NCBI GenBank assembly: GCA_036723735.1
Contig: DAIMGT010000077.1
Location: forward strand, 1-18,068
Source: UBA4656 sp002405525
GTDB taxonomy: Bacteria > Pseudomonadota > Gammaproteobacteria > Xanthomonadales > Ahniellaceae
Reading direction: 5' to 3'
Length of the DNA: 18,068 bases
Below the pieces are notes generated by a model. The model was given only the letters and a program-made list of their open reading frames with translations. It had not been told where the DNA came from and searched no databases. The position numbers were made by a program, and so were the translations under genes. This document shows positions 7,281 through 13,324 of this stretch, piece after piece (the stretch's first letter is position 1; each line of letters starts with the position of its first letter).

Positions 7281-7898
7281 TCAGTGCAGCGACCCCTGGT
7301 CGCGGCTGAACGGCCGGATGTCGTCCGGCGGCGTGCCCGCGACCTGCGCCAGCGCCTGGTGGTAGGGCCCGTTGAAGGCCACCGCGCTGACCTCCTCGAA
7401 GCCGAAGAACGACTGCTCGCGCAGCCACTCGGCGTCGGGCGTGATCTCCTGCAGCAGGAAGCCATCGGGCTCGAAACCCAGCAGGCGGCCGACGTAGCAG
7501 ATCTCGTCGTCGCCCTCGGTGTCGACGTGCACCGCGATCACCGCCGCGCTGGCCGCGGCCGAGCGCACCGCGCCGTCGACATCGTCGAGCTTGAAGTCGG
7601 CCGGCCAGGCCGGCTTGATGTCCTTGAGCGCCATCGCCTTGAGCAGGAACCCGGCGTTCTTGTCCGGCACCTCGATCTCGGTCACGTCGCGGTGGCGCAA
7701 CGCATAGATGCCGTCGAAGCCGATGTAGTCGCCGCGCGCCCACAGCAGGAAGACCTCCTTGCCGCTGCCGACCACGAAGCCGGTGAAGGACGCGGCCTCG
7801 TGCTCGGCGCGCCACAGGCGCACCAGGGCGCCGCTTTCGTGCGCCTCGCGCAGCTTGGCGCGCACGCCACGCTGCTTCATCTCGACGATCTTGCTCAT
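7281..7898 (-). CDS. Unrecognised 205-aa protein with two similar halves
   Basis: I do not recognise a family. The protein is soluble and has no signal peptide or membrane segment. Two halves look related: GFVVGSGKEVFLLWARGDY followed by GFDGIYALRHRDVTEIEV (about 40-77), and GRLLGFEPDGFLLQEITPD followed by FGFEEVSAVAFN (about 137-176). In each, a beta-rich stretch with a Gly-phi-Leu-Leu core is followed by a loop and a short strand ending in a Val/Ile-rich segment. This pattern resembles small Sm-like or SH3-like beta barrels in tandem, which is inference only. The N-terminus MSKIVEMKQRGVRAKLREAHES is a basic helix. A good GGGAG Shine-Dalgarno precedes the ATG. It lies between hslU and the DUF3088 gene on the same strand with short gaps, so co-transcription with hslVU is likely. 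Confidence 0.75.
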   Translation of the reverse strand: MSKIVEMKQRGVRAKLREAHESGALVRLWRAEHEAASFTGFVVGSGKEVFLLWARGDYIGFDGIYALRHRDVTEIEVPDKNAGFLLKAMALKDIKPAWPADFKLDDVDGAVRSAAASAAVIAVHVDTEGDDEICYVGRLLGFEPDGFLLQEITPDAEWLREQSFFGFEEVSAVAFNGPYHQALAQVAGTPPDDIRPFSRDQGSLH

Positions 7899-7925
7899 CC
7901 TGTCATTCTCCCACAGATGCCACCG

Positions 7926-7945
7926 GCCGGCGCGCGGGCGCCGGC
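7926..7945 (-). other. GC hairpin between hslU and the 205-aa gene
   Basis: GCCGGCG (7926-7932) pairs with CGCCGGC (7939-7945) over a 6-nt loop. It sits 14 nt after the hslU stop and has no T-tract on the minus strand, so it is not a standard intrinsic terminator. It may stabilise the hslU mRNA end or attenuate readthrough. Confidence 0.3.
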
Positions 7946-7958
7946 ACGCGGAGCGCCA

Positions 7959-9296
7959 CTACAGGATGTAGCGACTCAGGTCCTCGTTGCGGATCAGATT
8001 CTCGAGGTGGCCGTCGACGTAGGCGGCGTCGACCAGCACCTCGTGGCCGGTGCGGTCGGGGGCTTCGTAGGACACCGTGTCGAGCAGGCGCTCGAGGATG
8101 GTCGATAGCCGCCGCGCGCCGATGTTCTCCTGCCGCTCGTTGACCTGCTGCGCCAGTTCGGCAATGCGCCGCACGCCATCCGGGGCGAAGCGCAGCACCA
8201 CACCTTCCGCGCCCAGCAGGGCCTCGTACTGTCGGGTCAGGGCCGCGCGCGGCTCGGTGAGGATGCGCTCGAGATCGGCCACACCGAGCGCGGACAGCTC
8301 GACCCTGATCGGGAACCGGCCCTGCAGTTCGGGGATCAGGTCCGAGGGCTTGGCCACCGCGAACGCGCCGGAGGCGATGAACAGCACGTGATCGGTCTTC
8401 ACCGGCCCGTGCCTGGTCGATACGGTGGAACCCTCGACGATCGGCAGCAGATCGCGCTGCACGCCCTCGCGGCTGACCGAGGCGCCGCCCCATTCCGAGC
8501 GCTGGCAGACCTTGTCGATCTCGTCGATGAACACGATACCGTGCTGCTCGGCGGCCTCCAGCGCCTGCGCGCGGATCTCGTCCTCGTTGAGCAGTTTCCC
8601 GGCCTCCTCCTCGACCAGCATCGGCCGCGCCTGCCCGATGGCCAGCTTGCGCTTGACTGCGCGCTGGCCGGACAACTGCTGGAACATGCCCTTCAACTGC
8701 TGGGTCATCTCCTCCATGCCGGGCGGGGCCACGAGGTCCACGCCGGTGGGGCCGGCGAGTTCGAACTCCACTTCTCGCTCGTCGAGCCTGCCGGCGCGCA
8801 GCATCTCGCGGAACTTCTCGCGCGTGCCGCTTTCTTCCGACGTGGCCTTGGGTTCCTCGCCCCACACACGCACCGCGCGCGGGCGCGGCAGCAGGGCGTC
8901 GAGGATGCGCTCCTCGGCGTGGCGCTCGGCAGCCTCCCGCACGCGGACCTTGGCCGCCTCGCGCACCATCTTCACCGCCGCGTCCATCAGGTCGCGCACG
9001 ATGGTTTCGACATCCTTGCCGACGTAGCCGACCTCCGTGAACTTGGTCGCCTCGACTTTCACGAAGGGCGCGTTGGCGAGCATCGCAAGGCGCCGCGCGA
9101 TCTCCGTCTTGCCCACCCCGGTGGGTCCGATCATCAGGATGTTCTTCGGCACGACCTCGTCGCGCAGCGCGGGATCGAGCTGCATTCGCCGCCAGCGGTT
9201 GCGCAGCGCGATCGCGACCGCGCGCTTGGCGGCCTGCTGGCCGACGATGTGGCGGTCTAGTTCGGCGACGATCTGTCGGGGAGTCATGGAATCCAT
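7959..9296 (-). CDS. hslU: ATP-dependent protease ATPase subunit HslU
   Basis: A 445-aa AAA+ unfoldase (E. coli HslU is 443 aa) that binds, unfolds and feeds substrates into the HslV chamber in the cytosol. It opens MDSMTPRQIVAELDRHIVGQ. Walker A GPTGVGKT is at 57-64, the pore loop GYVG at 90-93, the inserted I-domain at about 110-240, Walker B with IVFIDEID at 254-261, and the sensor region near FIASGAF (306-312). The C-terminal EDLSRYIL (438-445) is the tail that docks into HslV and activates it. An AGGA Shine-Dalgarno lies 8 nt before the ATG. It follows hslV after 67 bp, with a GC hairpin in the gap. An alternative start at the internal Met4 (MTPRQ) is possible. Confidence 0.98.
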   Translation of the reverse strand: MDSMTPRQIVAELDRHIVGQQAAKRAVAIALRNRWRRMQLDPALRDEVVPKNILMIGPTGVGKTEIARRLAMLANAPFVKVEATKFTEVGYVGKDVETIVRDLMDAAVKMVREAAKVRVREAAERHAEERILDALLPRPRAVRVWGEEPKATSEESGTREKFREMLRAGRLDEREVEFELAGPTGVDLVAPPGMEEMTQQLKGMFQQLSGQRAVKRKLAIGQARPMLVEEEAGKLLNEDEIRAQALEAAEQHGIVFIDEIDKVCQRSEWGGASVSREGVQRDLLPIVEGSTVSTRHGPVKTDHVLFIASGAFAVAKPSDLIPELQGRFPIRVELSALGVADLERILTEPRAALTRQYEALLGAEGVVLRFAPDGVRRIAELAQQVNERQENIGARRLSTILERLLDTVSYEAPDRTGHEVLVDAAYVDGHLENLIRNEDLSRYIL

Positions 9297-9311
9297 GGTT
9301 GGTCCTGGCTG

Positions 9312-9332
9312 TGCGGCGCGCTGCGCGCCGCA
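9312..9332 (-). other. Stem-loop between hslV and hslU
   Basis: Positions 9312-9320 and 9324-9332 form a perfect 9-bp GC-rich stem with a 3-nt loop (TGCGGCGCG on the plus strand). It lies about 16 nt before the hslU start, just upstream of its AGGA ribosome binding site, and lacks a following T-tract. Possible roles are mRNA processing or tuning of the HslU to HslV ratio; both are inference. Confidence 0.4.
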
Positions 9333-9363
9333 GCGGAGTGCGGGGCCCGGCGCGCGGCGGCGC

Positions 9364-9903
9364 TCAGAGCTCCTCGATGGTGACGTGGTGGTTGGTGTAG
9401 ATGCAGATGTCGCCGGCGATCTTCAGTGCGCGCTCGGCGATCTCGCGCGGTCCCAACTCGGTGTTCTCGACCAGGGCCTTGGCCGCGGCCAGCGCGTAGG
9501 GCCCGCCGGAGCCGATCGCGATCAGGCCCCCTTCCGGCTCCAGGACATCGCCGTTGCCGGAGATGATCAGCGAGGTCTGGCGGTCGGCCACCGCGAGCAG
9601 GGCTTCCAGCCGACCGAGCCGGCGATCGGTGCGCCAGTCCTTGGCCAGTTCCACCGCCGCGCGCGTCAACTGCCCGCCGTGGCGTTCCAGCTTCTGCTCG
9701 AACAGTTCGAACAGCGTGAAGGCGTCGGCGGTCGCGCCGGCAAAGCCGGCCAGCACGTCGCCGTTGCCCAGCCGGCGTACCTTGCGCGCATTGGCCTTCA
9801 TGACCGTGTTGCCGAGCGTGACCTGGCCATCGCCGCCCACCACGACGCGTTCGCCGCGGCGCACGCTGACAATGGTGGTGGCGTGGAACGACTCGAGGGC
9901 CAT
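9364..9903 (-). CDS. hslV: ATP-dependent protease peptidase subunit HslV
   Basis: A 179-aa proteasome-like threonine peptidase that forms a double hexamer capped by HslU. The mature start TTIVSVRRG is preceded by MALESFHA, so the catalytic Thr is residue 9 and an 8-aa leader must be removed. In E. coli only the initiator Met precedes this Thr. Other signatures are GGDGQVTLGNTVMKANARKVRRL (23-45, quoted by position: GGDGQVTLG at its start), AGFAGATADAFTLFELFE (52-69) and IGSGGPYALAAA (128-139). It precedes hslU in the usual order. A GGAG Shine-Dalgarno lies 8 nt before the ATG. A sigma32-like promoter candidate sits in the 66-bp gap to the upstream permease gene, in keeping with heat-shock control of hslVU in E. 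coli. Confidence 0.98.
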   Translation of the reverse strand: MALESFHATTIVSVRRGERVVVGGDGQVTLGNTVMKANARKVRRLGNGDVLAGFAGATADAFTLFELFEQKLERHGGQLTRAAVELAKDWRTDRRLGRLEALLAVADRQTSLIISGNGDVLEPEGGLIAIGSGGPYALAAAKALVENTELGPREIAERALKIAGDICIYTNHHVTIEEL

Positions 9904-9927
9904 CAGCGGTCTCCGTAGCGAGCCCGA

Positions 9928-9956
9928 AAGCTGGGGCCGCCCGCCGCGATTGCAAG
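9928..9956 (-). promoter_or_regulatory. Candidate sigma32 (heat-shock) promoter of hslVU
   Basis: On the minus strand CTTGCAA (9956-9950) is followed after 13 nt by CCCCAGCTT (9936-9928). The sigma32 consensus is CTTGAA, 13-17 nt, CCCCATNT; here there is one mismatch in CTTGAA and one at the T of CCCCAT. The downstream edge is 25 nt before the hslV ATG, leaving a short leader with the GGAG ribosome binding site. The position fits known heat-shock control of hslVU. Found by eye; not proven. Confidence 0.5.
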
Positions 9957-9969
9957 CGCCAGCCGCCAG

Positions 9970-10725
9970 TCAGCCCAGCCCCATCTTGGCGGCGGCCACC
10001 AGCAGGACCGCGCCCAGCGCGCGGCGCAACGACGCCACCGACAGCCGACGGGTGCCAAGCCAAGTCCCGATCACTCCACCGAGCGCCACCGCGCCCAACC
10101 ACAGCGGCAACGCCGGCGGCAGGTTGCCCAGCAGCACGGTCTGGCCCGACAGCCCCGCCATCGAGTTGACCAGCACGAAGGGCGCGGTCACCGCCGCCGC
10201 GTTGCGCGTCGCCACCCAGCCGAACCACAGCAGCAGCGGCGTGAGGAAGATCCCACCGCCGGTGCCGGTCAGCCCGGCCAGGGTGCCGATCGCCGCACCG
10301 GCCAGCAGCCCGCGCGCCACGGGCACACCGGGCGAGGCGACCTGCGCCTCGGTGTCGGCCGCCGCGTGCGCTCGGAGGATCAGCTGCAGGCCGCCGATCA
10401 GCAACGCCAGCGCCACCAGTCGCTGGTACCACTCGGCCGGTAGGTGCAGCGTGGCGGCGAGGAAGGCGCAGGGAATCGACGTCACGGCGAACGGCCAGAA
10501 GTTTGCCCACTGGAACAGCCCGGCGCGCGCGAAGCGCCAGGTGCCGATGCCGCTGACCAGGATGTTCAGCGCCAGCGCTGTCGGCCGCATCACAGCCGGA
10601 GCGATGCCGAGCAAACCCATCACCGCGAGGTAGCCGGAGGCGCCCGCATGTCCGACGCTGGAGAACAGCGTGGCCACGAGGAAGAAGGCCAGCGCGAGCA
10701 GTACGTCCGTGGCGGCGAGGTCCAT
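9970..10725 (-). CDS. TauE/SafE-family membrane permease
   Basis: A 251-aa polytopic membrane protein with seven or eight hydrophobic helices. It shows the internal repeat typical of TauE/SafE (formerly DUF81): SVGHAGASGYLAVMGLLG in the first half (23-40) and GTGGGIFLTPLLL in the second (154-166). A cytoplasmic loop of polar residues lies at about 117-136. Members are proposed exporters or importers of sulfonates, sulfite, sulfoacetate or other organic anions; the substrate here is unknown and the neighbours give no sulfur context. The start MDLAATDVLL is at 10725, where the ATG shares one base with the xerC stop (TGATG), so translational coupling is likely. The frame stays open further upstream, but that part is antisense-like Arg/Ala-rich sequence inside xerC. 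Confidence 0.9.
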   Translation of the reverse strand: MDLAATDVLLALAFFLVATLFSSVGHAGASGYLAVMGLLGIAPAVMRPTALALNILVSGIGTWRFARAGLFQWANFWPFAVTSIPCAFLAATLHLPAEWYQRLVALALLIGGLQLILRAHAAADTEAQVASPGVPVARGLLAGAAIGTLAGLTGTGGGIFLTPLLLWFGWVATRNAAAVTAPFVLVNSMAGLSGQTVLLGNLPPALPLWLGAVALGGVIGTWLGTRRLSVASLRRALGAVLLVAAAKMGLG

Positions 10726-11618
10726 CAGCCGCCCTTGCGCCGGGCGCGCGGATGCGCGGCGTCGTAGACCTTCGCAAGGTGCTGGAAATCGAGGTGGGTG
10801 TAGATCTGCGTGGTCGCGATGTCGGCATGCCCGAGCATCTCCTGCACGCCGCGCAGGTCGCCGCTGGACTCCAGCAGGTGGGAGGCGCAGGAGTGGCGCA
10901 TCAGGTGCGGATGCACGCGCTTCCACAGGCCCTGCCGCTGCGCCAGCAGCTTCATCCGCGCCTGCACCGCGCGCGGCGAGATCGGAGCACCGCCGCGGCC
11001 GGGGAACACCGGCGACCCGGCCGCGCCGCCGGTCTCGCCGCGCCACTCGCGCAAGGCCTGCGCCGCCGGTCCGCCGAGCGGCACGATGCGCGTGCGTCCA
11101 CCCTTGCCGTCCACGCGCACGAGGCCCTCGTCGAGGTCAAGCGCGCCCCAGCGCAGCGTGGTCAGTTCCGACAGCCGCAGCGCCGACGAATAGAACAGCT
11201 CCAGCATCGCGCGGTCGCGGGCGGCGATGCCGCCGCCCTGGGGCAGGGCCAGGAAGGCCGACATCTCGTCGGCATCGAGCACGTTGGGCAGGCGCCGGCC
11301 GCCGCGCGGGGCGCGCACGCCTTCGGCGGGATTGGCGTGCGCGAGACCCTCGCGCAGCAGGAAGCGGTAGAACGACCGGATCGCCGACAGGCGCCGGGCC
11401 AGGGTCTTCGGCGACTGGCCGGCGCGATGCTCGGCGGCAACGAAGGCGCGGACCTGCGCCGCGCCAATCCGCGCCCAGTCGGCGGCGCCTTCGCGCGCGA
11501 GCGCAGCGGAGAAGCGGCCGAGGTCGTCGCGATAGGCCTCCAGCGAGCGCGGCGACAGGCGCCGCTCGATCGCCAGGTGGCCGAGGAAGCGTTCGACGAG
11601 GACGGCGCGGTCGCTCAC
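10725..11618 (-). CDS. xerC: Tyrosine recombinase XerC
   Basis: A 297-aa tyrosine recombinase (E. coli XerC is 298) that, with XerD, resolves chromosome dimers at dif. The SAM-like core-binding domain spans about 1-90 and the catalytic domain about 110-285. Catalytic residues are Arg148 (SALRLSEL), Lys172 (DGKGGRTR), His238 and Arg241 (HPHLMRHS), His264 (LGHADI) and the nucleophile Tyr273 (QIYTHLD). It lies in the conserved dapF-DUF484-xerC order, which favours XerC over XerD. The start is taken as GTG at 11618, with GGGAG just upstream. This gives the family length and a 19-nt gap to DUF484. An ATG at 11666 would add 16 Arg-rich residues and overlap the upstream gene. Confidence 0.96.
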   Translation of the reverse strand: MSDRAVLVERFLGHLAIERRLSPRSLEAYRDDLGRFSAALAREGAADWARIGAAQVRAFVAAEHRAGQSPKTLARRLSAIRSFYRFLLREGLAHANPAEGVRAPRGGRRLPNVLDADEMSAFLALPQGGGIAARDRAMLELFYSSALRLSELTTLRWGALDLDEGLVRVDGKGGRTRIVPLGGPAAQALREWRGETGGAAGSPVFPGRGGAPISPRAVQARMKLLAQRQGLWKRVHPHLMRHSCASHLLESSGDLRGVQEMLGHADIATTQIYTHLDFQHLAKVYDAAHPRARRKGG

Positions 11619-11637
11619 CGGGGCTCCCGCGACCCGC

Positions 11638-12318
11638 CTAGCCGTCGAACCGCGCCAGCGCCGCACCCACCGCGTCGGCGATCAGCTTGAGGAACAGGGT
11701 GCCCATGCCGGGGTGGAAGCGGTTCGGGTCGACGGAAGCGACGGCGATCAGGCCGCGGCCCGGGATCGGCATCAGCACCGCACTCTTGATCTCGGCGCCG
11801 CGCGCGCCGAACAGGGCTTCCAGCTTCTCCGGCGACAGGCGACCGCACACCGGCTCGCCGCGCACGGCGACCCCGAGCAGCGGGCGCAGGCTGTGGTCCT
11901 CGGCCGGCGCCACGAGCAGCCATTCGGCCTGCGCCAGCCCCGCCGGCGGCGCATGCAGGACCACGCGCACCAGGTCGGAGGCAAAGTCCTCGTTGAGGGT
12001 GGCGACCACCCGCCGCAGGGTCTCGCCGAGGCTCGCCGCGCGCATCAGCGCCAGCGTGAGCGCATGTACCCGCGCCACCAGCTGCTCGTTCTCCGACGCC
12101 ACCGCGATCAGTTCCTGCAACCGCCGGGCGAGACTGCGGTTCTTGTCGCGCAACACCTCGAGCTGGTAACTGGCCAGCGAAGTGGTGTCCCCGAGCTGGC
12201 GCGGCATCTTCAGCACCAGCGCGAGGTCGGGGAACTGGATCAGGAAATCGGGGTTGCGGCGCAGGAAGTTGGCGACCTCGAGGTCACTGAGCTCGCGGCG
12301 GGCCGGGATCTCGCTCAT
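11638..12318 (-). CDS. DUF484 family (YigA-like) protein
   Basis: A 226-aa protein of the DUF484 family, which in gammaproteobacteria lies between dapF and xerC (E. coli YigA). The N-terminal helical part contains the family opening LSDLEVANFLRRNPDFL (10-26). A probable coiled coil follows at about 52-82, and a GAF-like domain covers about 85-226, including AVLMPIPGRGLIAVASVDP (182-200). The function is unknown; the GAF-like part suggests ligand sensing, but no ligand is known. Its ATG overlaps the dapF stop by 4 nt, and xerC follows after 19 nt, so the three are very probably co-translated. Confidence 0.92.
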   Translation of the reverse strand: MSEIPARRELSDLEVANFLRRNPDFLIQFPDLALVLKMPRQLGDTTSLASYQLEVLRDKNRSLARRLQELIAVASENEQLVARVHALTLALMRAASLGETLRRVVATLNEDFASDLVRVVLHAPPAGLAQAEWLLVAPAEDHSLRPLLGVAVRGEPVCGRLSPEKLEALFGARGAEIKSAVLMPIPGRGLIAVASVDPNRFHPGMGTLFLKLIADAVGAALARFDG

Positions 12319-13142
12319 GGGTTCCAGGTTCCTTCGAACACGAATGCGGCGGGACCGGCCATCGACAGCGGCGCCGTGCCGCCCGCCCAGTCGATCTCCA
12401 GCGTGCCGCCCGGCAGTGTAACGGCCACCGGCGAGGCCACGCGCCCGCGGCGCAGCAGCACCGCCGCGGCAGCGCAGGCGCCGCTGCCGCAGGCCAGGGT
12501 TTCGCCGACCCCGCGCTCGAACACGCGCAGGCGGATGGCGCGCGCGCCGACGACCTGCGCGAATCCCACGTTGGCGCGCTGCGGGAATCGCGGGTGGCGC
12601 TCGATGGCGGGACCGAGGCGCGATACCGGCGCGGTGGCGGTATCGTCCACCTCCAGCACCGCATGCGGATTGCCGATCGAGGCGATCCCGATCGACACCG
12701 GCGAGCCGTCGATGTCCAGTTCGTAAGCATCGACCTCGGCGTCGGCTACGAAGGGCACCTCGGCCGGCGCGAAGCCCGGCACGCCCATGCCTGCCCGGAT
12801 GCGCCCGTCGGCCAGCACCTCGCAGACCACCGGGCCGGCCGGCCCGTCGAGTTGCACCAGGCCGCAGAGCGGATCCTCACGGTGCAGCCAGGCCACGAGA
12901 CAGCGCAGGCCGTTGCCGCACTGCCGGGCCTCGCTGCCGTCGGCATTCAGGATGCGGTAGGCCCCGACGCTGCCGGGCGTCCGCGGCGGCTCCAGCACCA
13001 TCATCTGGTCGAAGCCGACGCCGGTATGGCGATCGGCCATCGCGCGCACCAGGTCGGCAGCGGGCAGGCCCGGCTGCGCGCGCCGGTCGAGCACCACGAA
13101 ATCGTTGCCGATGCCGTGCATCTTGGAAAAGCGCAACGCCAT
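12315..13142 (-). CDS. dapF: Diaminopimelate epimerase DapF
   Basis: A 275-aa PLP-independent epimerase converting LL-diaminopimelate to the meso form for peptidoglycan and lysine, in the cytosol. It starts MALRFSKMHGIGNDFVVLD, matching E. coli (QFSKMHGLGNDF). The two catalytic cysteines are Cys75 in NADGSEARQCGNGLRC and Cys218 in ETLACGSGAC, placed as in the family (73 and 217 in E. coli). Substrate-binding ASIGNPHAVL is at 154-163. The length agrees with the family. The gene lies 44 nt after lptM and overlaps DUF484 by 4 nt. No Shine-Dalgarno is visible before the ATG, although the start is fixed by the conserved N-terminus. Confidence 0.98.
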   Translation of the reverse strand: MALRFSKMHGIGNDFVVLDRRAQPGLPAADLVRAMADRHTGVGFDQMMVLEPPRTPGSVGAYRILNADGSEARQCGNGLRCLVAWLHREDPLCGLVQLDGPAGPVVCEVLADGRIRAGMGVPGFAPAEVPFVADAEVDAYELDIDGSPVSIGIASIGNPHAVLEVDDTATAPVSRLGPAIERHPRFPQRANVGFAQVVGARAIRLRVFERGVGETLACGSGACAAAAVLLRRGRVASPVAVTLPGGTLEIDWAGGTAPLSMAGPAAFVFEGTWNP

Positions 13143-13148
13143 CGCCGA

Positions 13149-13170
13149 ATTGTACGGCGCCCGGGCGCCG
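13149..13170 (-). promoter_or_regulatory. TACAAT box and 16-bp palindrome before dapF
   Basis: In the 44-bp gap between lptM and dapF the minus strand reads TACAAT (13154-13149), 5/6 to the -10 consensus, only 6 nt before the dapF ATG. Next to it is a perfect palindrome, CGGCGCCCGGGCGCCG (13155-13170). A transcript from this box would be nearly leaderless, which agrees with the missing Shine-Dalgarno. No good -35 was found at 17-18 bp, so the call is weak. Confidence 0.3.
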
Positions 13171-13186
13171 GCATCGCACGCCAGGA

Positions 13187-13324
13187 TCAGCCGGGCACCT
13201 TCGACGGCTCCGCGGGCGCCGGCGGCGGCGCCTCGCGGTCGGGCAGCACGAGGTCGCCCTTCATGCCACAGCCGGACAGCAGGGCCGCCAGCAGCGCCGC
13301 AGCGAGCGTGCGTCGGACCCTCAC
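13187..13324 (-). CDS. lptM: LptM-like small lipoprotein (YifL family)
   Basis: A 45-aa lipoprotein. A short signal sequence ends in the lipobox LSGC with Cys19, followed by GMKGDLVLP, the family pattern (CGxKGxLxLP in E. coli YifL/LptM), and a Pro/Ala-rich tail. LptM assists oxidative maturation of LptD in the outer-membrane LPS translocon. The start is a GTG at 13324 that overlaps the TGA of the upstream peptidase gene (GTGA, 4 nt), so translation is coupled. The position directly before dapF is the same as in E. coli (yifL-dapF-yigA-xerC), which strongly supports the assignment despite the small size. Confidence 0.88.
   Translation of the reverse strand: MRVRRTLAAALLAALLSGCGMKGDLVLPDREAPPPAPAEPSKVPG

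Noticed and set aside
11619..11666. Upstream ATG start for XerC adding 16 residues
   Set aside because: It would overlap DUF484, add an Arg-rich tail absent from the family, and ignore a well-placed GGGAG before the GTG at 11618.
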